The notes beneath the pieces are model-generated. The model was not told where the DNA came from. It ran no database searches and saw only the letters and a list, made by a program, of their open reading frames with translations. Source: Chlorobiota bacterium (GTDB lineage Bacteria > Bacteroidota > Ignavibacteria > OLB7). From it: a stretch of DNA of 64,000 nucleotides. A program made the position numbers and the translations under genes. The DNA lies in contig CP065014.1 of NCBI GenBank assembly GCA_016700335.1, forward strand, positions 843,001 to 907,000, read 5' to 3'. Below, piece after piece: positions 27,590 through 37,158 of the stretch; within the stretch, counting starts at the first letter, position 1, and each line of letters begins with the position of its first letter.

Positions 27590-28681
27590 TTGGCATTATT
27601 TAAAGATAAATATCTACATTTAATTTCGGCACTTGCAGGATTGATTCATAATTTTAAGGAATCAAAACCTGTAAATAAAATCCTGATTTATAAACTGGAC
27701 CATTTAGGTGATTTATTAATTTCAACACCTGTAATTAAATCTATTAGAAACAAATTCCCAAATGCGGTAATTAAAATTGTAGCTGGTGAATGGTCAATTA
27801 ATGTGTTTAAGGGTAACCCTTACATAGATGAAATTATATATTACAATAGTCAGTATTTTTCAAGAGAACCTTACTTACCGCATAATTTCGGTGATTTAAA
27901 GAAAAAAATTAAAACTTGGAATCCAGATTTAATTATTTCATTGCGAGATGATTGGGATACTTGTATTAGCAATTTATTTACAAAAGCTTCAGTATGTGAT
28001 ATTGGAAGAACTCAAATTATTGAGAAATTGCAAAGAAAAGCCAATGATAAATTTGACCATATAACATTAAGACAATCTAAAACTGTTTCAAGAATAGGTA
28101 TAACAAATATTCAATCAGATAAATATGATTTTTTTATTTCAGATGATGAAGTGATTGAGTCAAGAAAGATTATTGAATCTAATTTAATAAAAGATAATTT
28201 TGTTGTAGTTCATAATGGAGCAAGTAATTTATTAAAAGAATGGGAAGTTGAGAGGTTTGCAGAAATAGCTAAATTCATTTATAAAAATTACAATTATCAA
28301 ATAGTTTTAATAGGTTCTCCAAATGAAATAGAGATTACAAATAAACTATATGATTTATTAAAAGATATAGATTGTATTAATTTATCTGGTAGAATGAATT
28401 TTAGAATTACGGCTGCATTCCTAAAAAATGCAAGGTTATATATTGGTTGCGATGGAGGAATTATGCACCTTGCAGCAGCTTTGGGTGTAAAAACAATTGG
28501 ATTGTTTGGTCCTGGATCAATAGACTTATTTAAACCACTAACCAAAAATTCAATTGGTATTTCAAAAAATTATTCTTGTAGCCCATGTTATCAACAAACA
28601 TGTATTCGCCCAAATGATAGTTGTATGGACGCTATAAAAGTAATTGATGTTTTACTACAAATTAAGAATATTGAAATTTAA
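27590..28681 (+). CDS. glycosyltransferase family 9 (heptosyltransferase-like)
   Basis: 363 residues with the GT-B fold of lipopolysaccharide heptosyltransferases. The N-terminal half has KILIYKLDHLGDLLISTPVI near 31 (acceptor side). The C-terminal half has VVVHNGASNLLKEWEVERFA, IVLIGSPNEIEI and the donor-binding CDGGIMHLAAALGVKTIGLF near 294. A cysteine set near the C-terminus (SCSPCYQQTCIRPNDSC) resembles the C-rich tails of many GT9 enzymes. Likely works at the inner membrane in LPS or surface glycan assembly. TTG start; the alternative is another family 9 sugar donor. Confidence 0.85.
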   Translation: MALFKDKYLHLISALAGLIHNFKESKPVNKILIYKLDHLGDLLISTPVIKSIRNKFPNAVIKIVAGEWSINVFKGNPYIDEIIYYNSQYFSREPYLPHNFGDLKKKIKTWNPDLIISLRDDWDTCISNLFTKASVCDIGRTQIIEKLQRKANDKFDHITLRQSKTVSRIGITNIQSDKYDFFISDDEVIESRKIIESNLIKDNFVVVHNGASNLLKEWEVERFAEIAKFIYKNYNYQIVLIGSPNEIEITNKLYDLLKDIDCINLSGRMNFRITAAFLKNARLYIGCDGGIMHLAAALGVKTIGLFGPGSIDLFKPLTKNSIGISKNYSCSPCYQQTCIRPNDSCMDAIKVIDVLLQIKNIEI

Positions 28682-28852
28682 AAAAAAATTCCCAAATTAA
28701 AATTAAATATTATTTAAACATTTTATTTACAACAAATCAAATGACATTTAAATTATATAAATTAAATTTATTTGTTACCATTAAGAAATTTACTTGTCGA
28801 GTACAAAACATTTCTTACAAGATAAAAAAACCAAAATTAAAATCTCATATAG

Positions 28853-31800
28853 ATGAAAAACAAATATTTATCATTACTATTTACAGCCATTGGGCTTTTT
28901 ACTATTTCAATGTTAATTTCAAAAGACGACAACAAAGTTTATTTTTACTTATCTTCCAGTAGAATATTCACACCCGGAGATGCTATTACATTAAACATAA
29001 GTGGTAATGGAATTGCTGGAGCTAAAATGAATTTTAAGGCTTATAAAATAGAGAATCCTACTGAATTTTTTCTAAATCAAAAAGATCCACATTCACCACA
29101 AATAGAAAAGTTATCTCAATTTAAAATGGTTGCAGATTGGGATTATAAAATGAAATCATCTAGATCAAAATATTATTATTCTTATGATGATATTACAGCT
29201 CCACTAAAAGAAAAAGGATCTTATATAATAGAAGCTAGATATGATAACAAACAAGCACTTGCTTATGTTTTGATTTCTGATGTGGCAATGATAACAAAAT
29301 CTGATAACAAATCGATTACAGCATTTGTTGTAAACAGAAAAACTGGTTCTAAAATTTCTGGATTTCCCTTGAGTATGAAATCTAAGGATAAAAAGCTAGT
29401 AACTTTAAAAACAAATTCAGATGGCTTGGCTTTATTTGATATTACAAAAGAAGATACTCAACCATTTATTATTGGTAATGAAAAAGGGGATATTGTATTG
29501 ACTGAAACTTATCATTATGGAAATAATAATGAGCAACAAATTTATTTACACACTGACCGACCAGTTTACAGACCAGAGCAAACAATGTATTATAGATCTA
29601 TTGTAAGAACTTTAAGCAATAACGGAGAATATGAAACCCCAAAAGAGGGTGATAGTGTTTACATAGAGATATTTGATTCAAGATATTCAGTCGTAAAACG
29701 AGATACAATTAAGCTATCAGATTTTGGAACATTTAAAGGTGAGTTTACATTTTCTGAAGAACCTCCATTAGGTAATTATCAAATTACAGTAAGATATAAA
29801 GAAGGATATAGTTACTTCAATTTTGCTGTAGAGGAATACAAGAAGCCAGAGTATGAAGTAAATGTAACATTGGATAAAAAAGAATATACTCTTGGTGATA
29901 AAATTAAAGGCGTTGTAAATGCTAAATATTATTTTGGTTCACCTGTAACTAAAGCTGATGTTAATTACACTGTTTTTCGTTCTTACTATTGGAAACCTTG
30001 GTGGAAGGGGAGTGAATGGGCTTATTTATATGATGGAGATGATGAAGTAAGTATGTGGAGACCATATTGGGGAAGGAATAATGAGGCAATTTCTAGCGGC
30101 AATGGAAAGCTAAAAGATGATGGTACTTTTGAATTTAGTTTTGACACAAAGGTGGGAAACAATGGCGATTATACTTATGAAGTTGTTGCTAATGTTGTTG
30201 ATGCAAGCCGAAGGCAAATTTCAGGGTCTATAAGTGTGGATGTAACCAGAGCTGAATTCTATATTTCTTCACGTACAGATAAATATGTTTACAAACCAAA
30301 AGAAGATGTTAAAATTTTAGTTGACATTAAAAAATTTGACAATGATATTCCTGTAGCATCAAGTTTTAAAGCTAAAGTTCAAAGATATTGGTGGAGCGGA
30401 AAAAGTTATAAAGAAAATTACGAAACTATTTGGGAAGGTAGTGGTTCAACTGGAAGTGACGGAAATGGAAGTGTTAGTTTTAAAGCTCCAGTTTCGGGTT
30501 ATTATCATGTTAATATTGAAGCTACTGATTCTCGTGGAAGGAAGGTGGATTCTTATTCTTATGTTTATGTTGCTGATGATAATTATAGTGATAGATTTTA
30601 TCCTACTGATCAAGGGATTAAAATTATTCCTGATAAACAATTATATCAACCTGGAGAAATGATAAGTGCATTAGTTATTATGCCACAAGCTGGTGCTGAT
30701 GTATTAGTAACAAGTGAAGGCTATTCAGTTTATAACAAACAAGTAATTCATGTTAATTCAACAACTGCAATTGTTAGAATTCCTGTTGAAATAGGAATGG
30801 CTCCTAATTTTTTTATAAATGTTTCTTGTGTTACTAATGATCAAATGTATAATATTTCTCAAAGAGTATCCGTAATACCTAAAAACAAAATTGTAAAACT
30901 TCAAATTGTGCCAGATAAAAAGCAATACAAACCTGGTGAAAGTGGATACGTTACAATTAGAGCTTTAAATGATAAAGGAGAACCAGCACCAATGATGGAT
31001 GTTGCACTTGGAATTGTTGATGAATCTATTTATGCAATCCGACCTGATAAAACACCTGATATTCAAAAAGCATTTTATGGGAATAGATATAATAGAGTAC
31101 AAACTAATTTTTCTTTAAATTTTTATTTCTATGGAAACTCTAAAGAAGCTGTACAAGAAGCTGCTGATATGTCAGCTACTGGATCAACTAATTCAAGGGG
31201 AAGAAGCGCTCCAGCGGCTATGAAATCTTCTATGAAGGATGGGTTTTCAGATACTGAAAGAAAAGAAGATGATGCAAACAAATATGTTGAACCTAAAGTG
31301 AGAAGTGATTTTAAAGATTTAATGTTGTGGTTACCTTCAGTTAGAACTGATGCTTTTGGTTATGCTAAAATTCCTGTTAAATTTCCTGATAACTTAACTA
31401 CTTGGAGGCTAACAGCTAGGGCAATTTCTCTTAATTCAGAAGTTGGTCAATCAGTAGTAAAAACTATTGCAAGAAAAGATTTGTTAGTAAGAATGGAGAC
31501 TCCAAGGTTTATGATTCAAGGAGATCAAATATCAGTTGCTGTTAATATCCATAATTATTTACTTACAGATAAGCAAGTAAAAGTTCAATTTGAAGGTGTA
31601 AATGCAAAGTTAGATTTAAAAGAAAAAATAGTAAAAATAACCGCAGATGGAGAAACAAGAATTGATTTAAAAGTAATTCCAATTAAATCTGGTATTGTAA
31701 AATTATCAGTAAAAGCTTTAACTAACGAAGAAAGCGATGGTATTGAAATTAAAGTACCAGTTCTTCCATTAGGAATTAAATTAACTAAATCTGAAAATGT

Positions 31801-33472
31801 AGAGTTATCGGAAAATAACCAGACTAAAACTATAATATCAGTTATACCTAATGAAAGTGATAATACATCTAGAGAAATATCAATTGGCTTGGCACCATCA
31901 TTAGCAAGTACAATTTTAGGGGCTTTAGATGATTTAATTGGATATCCTTATGGATGTGTGGAACAAACTATGAGTAGATTTTTACCCACAGTAATTGTTG
32001 GTGATGTATTGAAAAAAATTAATGTTCCTTTCGACGAAAAAAAACGCGAAGAAATGCCTAAAATGGTAAAGCAAGGAACTTCAAGATTATATGAATTACA
32101 ACATCAAGATGGTGGTTGGGGCTGGTGGTCTAATGATGAGACTGATCCTTTTATGACTGCATATGTAATTTATGGATTAACAATTGCAAAAAATGTTGGG
32201 TATCCTGTTGATGATAATAAGTACAACTTAGGTGTTAGTGAACTTAGCAAATTGTTAGTAAAAAATAATTTTAAATCTGACGATTGGCATAAGCATGACG
32301 CAACAACAACTGCTTATATGTGCTATGTTGCAAGCTTGGTTAGTAACCCTGATATTAAAAGTATAGCATTAAAAAAGGCTATTGAGATTTCTGGAAATAA
32401 AGAGATAAATCCTTATTCTAAATCATTGCTTGCAATGGCTTTAAAGAATTTAGGAAATTTACAAGCTGCTCAAAATATAATTCGTGGTTTAGAGCAAAGT
32501 GCAAATGTTGAGAATGGAAAGGCTTTTTGGAAAGGCAAAACTTGGCATTACAATTGGCAAGATGATGAAGTTGAAACTTCTGCTTCTGTTGTTAAGTCGT
32601 TAATAGTTTTAGGTGGAAATAAAGATTTGATAAGTAAAACAATTAATTATTTATTAACAAAAAGATATGGAGATTCTTGGTACAATACTCGCCAAACTGC
32701 AATGGTCTGCTATGCATTAGCAGATTACGTAAAAGAGTCTGGTGAGTTAAATCCAAATTTTTCAGTTAGAATAAAAGTAAATGGTAAGTTGGTTGCAACT
32801 AAAACAATCACAAAAGCTGATGTTTATAAAGAACATGATAAAATTAAAATAGATTCAAGTATGATAAAAGTTGGTAATAATGAAATTACAATTGAAAAAA
32901 ATGGTCAAGGTAAATTATATGTTACAGCCTTAACAACTTATTATGCAACAGGTAAAGCAATTCAACCATCAAATAATGGATTTAATATTACTCGTGAATT
33001 TTTCAAACTTAAAAGGATTGAAGAAAAAGGAATTATCTCTTATGTTAAAGAAAAATTTTATGGTACTTTGAAAAGCGGTGAAGAGATATTAGTTAAAGTT
33101 AAAATGAATACTAATAGTGATTATGAATACGTTATGGTTGAAGATCCAATTGCTGCTGGATGTGAGGTGATTAAAGATAATTCACTTTATAAAATTAAAG
33201 ATGAAAATAATTATAACGGTTATCAAGATGATGGTTATGGAGGTTGGAGAGGAAAATATTGGGGTTGGTGGTACGCAGACAGAGATATAAGAGATGAAAA
33301 AGTTTCATTTTTTGCAAGGAGCTTAACAGGTAAAAATGAATATGAATTTTCTTATTTATTAAGGGCTCAAATTCCTGGTTCTTTTAATGTAATGCCAAGT
33401 AATGCAATGCTGATGTATTATCCAGAAGTAAGAGGAAATTCAAATATGACTAAGATTGAAATTACACCTTAA
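28853..33472 (+). CDS. bacterial alpha-2-macroglobulin with thioester motif
   Basis: 1539 residues. The N-terminal MKNKYLSLLFTAIGLFTIS is a signal without a lipoprotein cysteine. Macroglobulin domains follow, with the family marker YLHTDRPVYRPEQTMYYRS near 232 (MG2) and KQYKPGESGYVTI near 690. A flexible Ser/Gly/Ala-rich bait-like region lies near 765-815, then the A2M core (DLMLWLPSVRTDAFGYA) and the thioester YPYGCVEQTMSRFLP with Cys1035 and Gln1038 intact, then the helical TED domain and receptor-like end. It should trap proteases covalently in the envelope. Usual partner PbpC is absent; instead three cysteine protease genes follow. A strong terminator follows the gene. Confidence 0.92.
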   Translation: MKNKYLSLLFTAIGLFTISMLISKDDNKVYFYLSSSRIFTPGDAITLNISGNGIAGAKMNFKAYKIENPTEFFLNQKDPHSPQIEKLSQFKMVADWDYKMKSSRSKYYYSYDDITAPLKEKGSYIIEARYDNKQALAYVLISDVAMITKSDNKSITAFVVNRKTGSKISGFPLSMKSKDKKLVTLKTNSDGLALFDITKEDTQPFIIGNEKGDIVLTETYHYGNNNEQQIYLHTDRPVYRPEQTMYYRSIVRTLSNNGEYETPKEGDSVYIEIFDSRYSVVKRDTIKLSDFGTFKGEFTFSEEPPLGNYQITVRYKEGYSYFNFAVEEYKKPEYEVNVTLDKKEYTLGDKIKGVVNAKYYFGSPVTKADVNYTVFRSYYWKPWWKGSEWAYLYDGDDEVSMWRPYWGRNNEAISSGNGKLKDDGTFEFSFDTKVGNNGDYTYEVVANVVDASRRQISGSISVDVTRAEFYISSRTDKYVYKPKEDVKILVDIKKFDNDIPVASSFKAKVQRYWWSGKSYKENYETIWEGSGSTGSDGNGSVSFKAPVSGYYHVNIEATDSRGRKVDSYSYVYVADDNYSDRFYPTDQGIKIIPDKQLYQPGEMISALVIMPQAGADVLVTSEGYSVYNKQVIHVNSTTAIVRIPVEIGMAPNFFINVSCVTNDQMYNISQRVSVIPKNKIVKLQIVPDKKQYKPGESGYVTIRALNDKGEPAPMMDVALGIVDESIYAIRPDKTPDIQKAFYGNRYNRVQTNFSLNFYFYGNSKEAVQEAADMSATGSTNSRGRSAPAAMKSSMKDGFSDTERKEDDANKYVEPKVRSDFKDLMLWLPSVRTDAFGYAKIPVKFPDNLTTWRLTARAISLNSEVGQSVVKTIARKDLLVRMETPRFMIQGDQISVAVNIHNYLLTDKQVKVQFEGVNAKLDLKEKIVKITADGETRIDLKVIPIKSGIVKLSVKALTNEESDGIEIKVPVLPLGIKLTKSENVELSENNQTKTIISVIPNESDNTSREISIGLAPSLASTILGALDDLIGYPYGCVEQTMSRFLPTVIVGDVLKKINVPFDEKKREEMPKMVKQGTSRLYELQHQDGGWGWWSNDETDPFMTAYVIYGLTIAKNVGYPVDDNKYNLGVSELSKLLVKNNFKSDDWHKHDATTTAYMCYVASLVSNPDIKSIALKKAIEISGNKEINPYSKSLLAMALKNLGNLQAAQNIIRGLEQSANVENGKAFWKGKTWHYNWQDDEVETSASVVKSLIVLGGNKDLISKTINYLLTKRYGDSWYNTRQTAMVCYALADYVKESGELNPNFSVRIKVNGKLVATKTITKADVYKEHDKIKIDSSMIKVGNNEITIEKNGQGKLYVTALTTYYATGKAIQPSNNGFNITREFFKLKRIEEKGIISYVKEKFYGTLKSGEEILVKVKMNTNSDYEYVMVEDPIAAGCEVIKDNSLYKIKDENNYNGYQDDGYGGWRGKYWGWWYADRDIRDEKVSFFARSLTGKNEYEFSYLLRAQIPGSFNVMPSNAMLMYYPEVRGNSNMTKIEITP

Positions 33473-33512
33473 AAATTCATTTTTTAATTTTTGTAAAGTA
33501 ATTTAAAATCAT

Positions 33513-33551
33513 AAAACTCCAATATTATTTATTTTGTATTGGAGTTTTTTT
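33513..33551 (+). terminator. rho-independent terminator of the alpha-2-macroglobulin gene
   Basis: A perfect 12-bp stem AAAACTCCAATA (33513-33524) pairs with TATTGGAGTTTT (33537-33548) around a 12-base loop and runs into T residues. Confidence 0.85.
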
Positions 33552-33622
33552 ATAATCTGTTAAGTTTCAAAACAAAGTAGATGATATTCTTATCCAAATG
33601 CCAAATTAAAGCTACCCAAACT

Positions 33623-34038
33623 CGAGCACTTAGCGCAGTCGAACCCCGAGCACTGAGCGTAGTCGAAGTGCAAATGTCTGAATCAGGATTTATAGAATTA
33701 AAGGATTTATTTGATTTTAAAATTAAAAGATATTTGTAACTATAGGATTTTTTTTACAATCTATTTCCTATTTCTGAATAAAAAAAAACCATAATCTACA
33801 TTTTCTATTATAGAAAACACAATCCAACCCCGAGCACTGAGCGCAGTCGAAGTGCAAATGTCTGAATCAGGATTTATAGAATTAAAGGATTTATTGGATT
33901 TTAAAATTAAAAGATGTTTGTAACTATACGATTTTTTTTACAATCTATTACCTATTTCTGAATAAAAAAAAACAAAATCTACATTTTCTACTCTAGAAAA
34001 CACAATCCAACCTCGAGCACTGAGCGTAGTCGAAGTGC
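33623..34038 (+). repeat. tandem 184-bp repeat with a short GC-rich dispersed motif
   Basis: Two near-identical units start at 33646 and 33830 (184 and 183 bp), and a third partial copy starts at 34013. Each unit opens with the 26-base motif CCGAGCACTGAGCGYAGTCG plus AAGTGC, far more GC-rich than its surroundings. A fourth, more divergent copy (33623-33643) lies just before. The rest of each unit is AT-rich and contains a 21-codon open frame (MSESGFIELKDLFDFKIKRY in copy one) that looks like chance coding of a repeat rather than a gene. Copies differ at a few positions. This fills most of the 800-base gap before the first C10 protease gene; no other gene was seen there. Confidence 0.85.
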
Positions 34039-34216
34039 AGACTAGTCCTAAAAAAAGGTTTCATTTAGTTAATTATTTTAAATATAAATTTACAATTAAT
34101 TCCATTTTATTCGACTTTTATGATTAATAAAAACAATACATCTAGTTAGAAAATTATTAATATAGATAGTTCAACCTAAGTAGTAATTCAGTAATATTTT
34201 AAAACTATTAATTGTA

Positions 34217-34224
34217 TATATTTG
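34217..34224 (+). promoter_or_regulatory. possible -7 element of the first C10 peptidase gene
   Basis: TATATTTG is a perfect TAnnTTTG match about 50 bases before the ATG at 34275. The -33 region has only TTTT at a shorter spacing, so support is moderate. Confidence 0.4.
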
Positions 34225-34274
34225 TAACAGAATGCCTTTTAACTAATATTTTTTTCACTTTTCAAATAAATTAA

Positions 34275-34409
34275 ATGAAATTTTTTAAAACTTTCAAGTT
34301 AGTTTTCTCTTTTCTTTTAGTAGCAACAACAGTTTTGCAATCAAAGCCAATTTCATTGGCTACTGCTAGCAAGGTTGCTCTTAACCAGTATGTGGCTTTT
34401 TCGTTCTGA
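34275..34409 (+). pseudogene. out-of-frame start of the first C10 peptidase
   Basis: The real start of this gene is the ATG at 34275. It encodes a signal peptide (MKFFKTFKLVFSFLLVATTV) and the first residues of the mature propeptide, KPISLATASKVALNQYVAF, which align with the same region of the two downstream paralogues. After the T run 34397-34401 the frame meets TGA at 34407. With four T's instead of five the reading continues as RSEKNKSS into the main frame. So one extra T separates the signal peptide from the enzyme. Confidence 0.8.
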
Positions 34410-36942
34410 GAAGAATAAGTCTTCTCTTATGAACACAGTTAGAATGGAACTTGTTGATGAATTAAAAACAACTGTTCCAAAGTTAGGCAATGAAACATTA
34501 TATTTTGTTTTTGCAAACTTAAATGGAAAAGGATTTGTAATAGTTTCTGGTGATGATGCAGTTGAGCCTATTTTAGGTTATTCAACTGAAAATAATTATA
34601 CAATTACTAATCAGCCACCTTCATTTTTGTATTGGATGAAGGGGTTAACAAACCAGATAGAAAGCATCAAACTTAGAAATATAAAAGCAAGTAATGAAAC
34701 AATTATAAAGTGGAATAACTTAGTAAATGCCGATGAAAAAAGCTTAAGTAAATTGCAAGGAACTTCAGGAGTTGACAATCTATGTAAAGCTAAATGGAAT
34801 CAAAGCGGTGTTTTTTTTAATATGTGTCCTTATGATAGTACTGAAAATAAAAGGTCAGTTTCTGGATGTGTTGCAACAGCAATGGCAATAATTATGAAGT
34901 ATCATAGTTTCCCAAAGCAGGGTACAGGTTTTTCAAGTTATAATCATAAGAAGTATGGAACATTATCTGCAAATTATGGTGCAACAACTTATGATTGGGA
35001 AGCAATGTCTGATACTATAAGTGAGAGGTCTCCTGCTGATGCTAGCCCAGCTATATCTACTTTACTTTCTCAATGTGGTATTTCCATAAATATGGGTTAC
35101 TCTCCGAGTAGTAGTGGAGCAGTTTCTGCTGGATTCTATACCTCGGGTAGAGTAGCAAGAGATTCTTCAGATACAAGTGCTTTTGTTTCTTTCTTCAGAT
35201 ACTTTGGTTATTCAGATTCTATGAATGCACTTCAAAGAACTAGATTTACAGATGCAGAATGGGATTCAATTATTAAAAGAGAAATAGATGCAAAAAGACC
35301 ATTATTCTATGCTGGATCTGGTCCTGGAGGTGGACATGCTTTTGTTTGTGATGGATATGATGATAATGGAAGATTTAGTTTTAATTGGGGTTGGGGTGGA
35401 AATTCTGATGGATTTTATTTAACAAAAGCATTAGAACCAAAGGATTTAGGAACTGGTGCGGGTAATGGAACTTATAATTCTAATCAAAGAATATTTACTG
35501 GCATAGAGCCTAAAAGAGCATTAGTAAATTCTTCATTAAAAGCAAGTATATTCTTGAATAGCAAAATTGCTTTAACTAAAGACACAATAGAAGTTGGTGC
35601 ACCTTTCGATGTAACATTTACTTTGAAAAATACTGGTAAGGTTGATTATAATGGAAATTGCTATTTAGGAATGTTTAATGAAGATGATAAATTAGTAAGT
35701 AAAATTGGTGATGAACAATCTATTTCTTTAGCTCAAGGTATGGAAAAAGTTTTAACTTTTTCGACTACTGGAATCAAAAATGCAATTCCAGGAAGATATA
35801 AAATTCATGCATATTATAAGTTTGGAAATGGATGGCAATTTGTTGAATATGGTTCACAATATTTGAACAAAGGTATATTAAATGTAATAAGTAACAATAC
35901 TTCACTTGAATTGGCTTCAAACATTATATCTTCATTGAAAACAATTGAACCAAGCAAACCATTCAAACTTAACTTAAGTGTAATGAATAAAGGAACAACT
36001 ACTTTTAAAGGAGATTTAAGTATTGATTTGCATGAATCTGGTGGTGAATGGGTTAAATCATTAGATAGTTTTAACTTTGGTCCAAATGGATTATCTGCTA
36101 GTACAAAAACTAATTTACTAAATTTTGATATTCCAGCTTTAGAAGTTGAGCCAGGAAGTTACGACATTATTGTTTGGTTTAAACCAGATAATTCTAAATC
36201 AGAGGCAGATTGGGAATGGGTTGGGTCAACTTCAAGTTATCAAAATCCTTTAGAAGTAATTGTATCAGCACCTGAGTTAATTCCAGATCAATATGAAGAT
36301 AATAATACAGATGGTAAAGCATTTAAATTACCTGTTAATTTCACAGGAAATTCAGCATCAATAAAAACATTAAATTCTAATATTCATAATGTTTCAGACG
36401 AAGATTATTATGAAATTAATTTACCATCTGGGTCAAATTATGAAATAACAGCTCGTATTCACGATTTAGAAAATACTGGGGATGGTATGAAATATTCAGC
36501 TGATGCAATTTTTTCTTATGCAACTGGAAATTTCAAATCTGATGTATATGAAGATGTTATGCCTAACATAATTAAATCAAACGGAGGTGTTTATAAATTT
36601 TTGGTTTCTCCAGCATTTGCTGGGTTTACAGGAACATATTCTTTAGATTTAAATATTACTAAAGTTGTAAGTTCAGTTAACGATGAAAATAAAACAGAGT
36701 TGAAATTTTCCCCAAATCCTGTTAAAAATAATTTAAATATTGATTTAGGTTCTGAATTCTCAAAAGTTAAAAACATTACTATTTCAGATATTAAAGGGAC
36801 TGAATTGAAAGTAATTAATTTAAAGAGTAACCAAAATGAGAACTATGATTTAAATGTAACGGAATTACAATCTGGAAGTTATTTAGTTACAGTTAATTTT
36901 GAATCATTCAAAAAAGATTTTATCTTTAAAATTATTAAATAA
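34375..36942 (+). CDS. C10 (streptopain-family) cysteine protease 1, frameshifted at its start
   Basis: Main frame of a secreted protease. A Spi/I69-type propeptide (GFVIVSGDDAVEPILGYS) is followed by the C10 catalytic domain with catalytic Cys165 in SGCVATAMAIIMKYH and His321 in GGGHAFVCDGYDD, then FNWGWGGNSDGF. After about residue 385 come two CARDB-like beta domains (VTFTLKNTGKVDYNG, LNLSVMNKGTTTFKG), a pre-peptidase-like domain (DQYEDNNTDGKAFKL), and a T9SS type A sorting domain beginning FSPNPVKNNLNIDLG. The catalytic pair is intact, but the signal peptide lies in another frame, so as sequenced the protein would not be exported. First of three tandem paralogues. Confidence 0.85.
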   Translation: MLLTSMWLFRSEKNKSSLMNTVRMELVDELKTTVPKLGNETLYFVFANLNGKGFVIVSGDDAVEPILGYSTENNYTITNQPPSFLYWMKGLTNQIESIKLRNIKASNETIIKWNNLVNADEKSLSKLQGTSGVDNLCKAKWNQSGVFFNMCPYDSTENKRSVSGCVATAMAIIMKYHSFPKQGTGFSSYNHKKYGTLSANYGATTYDWEAMSDTISERSPADASPAISTLLSQCGISINMGYSPSSSGAVSAGFYTSGRVARDSSDTSAFVSFFRYFGYSDSMNALQRTRFTDAEWDSIIKREIDAKRPLFYAGSGPGGGHAFVCDGYDDNGRFSFNWGWGGNSDGFYLTKALEPKDLGTGAGNGTYNSNQRIFTGIEPKRALVNSSLKASIFLNSKIALTKDTIEVGAPFDVTFTLKNTGKVDYNGNCYLGMFNEDDKLVSKIGDEQSISLAQGMEKVLTFSTTGIKNAIPGRYKIHAYYKFGNGWQFVEYGSQYLNKGILNVISNNTSLELASNIISSLKTIEPSKPFKLNLSVMNKGTTTFKGDLSIDLHESGGEWVKSLDSFNFGPNGLSASTKTNLLNFDIPALEVEPGSYDIIVWFKPDNSKSEADWEWVGSTSSYQNPLEVIVSAPELIPDQYEDNNTDGKAFKLPVNFTGNSASIKTLNSNIHNVSDEDYYEINLPSGSNYEITARIHDLENTGDGMKYSADAIFSYATGNFKSDVYEDVMPNIIKSNGGVYKFLVSPAFAGFTGTYSLDLNITKVVSSVNDENKTELKFSPNPVKNNLNIDLGSEFSKVKNITISDIKGTELKVINLKSNQNENYDLNVTELQSGSYLVTVNFESFKKDFIFKIIK

Positions 36943-36960
36943 CAAATTTAAATTTTAATT

Positions 36961-36997
36961 TACTGGAGTAGTATTATACTACTCCAGTATTTTTTTT
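36961..36997 (+). terminator. rho-independent terminator after C10 protease 1
   Basis: A perfect 13-bp stem TACTGGAGTAGTA (36961-36973) pairs with TACTACTCCAGTA (36977-36989) across a TTA loop and is followed by eight T's. Protease 2 must therefore have its own promoter. Confidence 0.9.
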
Positions 36998-37099
36998 AAA
37001 TCTAATATAAAACGTATAATAATTAATTAATTAATCGCAAATAAATTTTTTATAAGTATTGGATTTTATTTTTTATTTAAAATTTGTACTAAAATAAAC

Positions 37100-37107
37100 T
37101 AAATTTG
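37100..37107 (+). promoter_or_regulatory. possible -7 element of C10 protease 2
   Basis: TAAATTTG fits TAnnTTTG and lies 52 bases before the ATG at 37159, downstream of the terminator of protease 1. The nearest TTTG (37083-37086) is too close for a normal -33 element. Confidence 0.4.
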
Positions 37108-37158
37108 CAATCTCAATTAAAAATACATTTCTTTCAAATCTTTTTTCTCACTTTATTT

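Noticed and set aside
28741..28962. A 73-codon frame overlapping the start of the alpha-2-macroglobulin gene
   Set aside because: It overlaps a large certain gene in another frame and is lysine/isoleucine-rich background.
33673..33930. 21-codon open frames inside each repeat unit as peptide genes
   Set aside because: They follow the repeat itself, lie in a known type of dispersed AT-rich repeat and have no initiation signals; chance is the simpler reading.
33646..34038. Tandem repeats as a possible CRISPR array
   Set aside because: The unit is about 184 bp and whole units are nearly identical, so there are no short repeats with unique spacers, and no cas genes are near.
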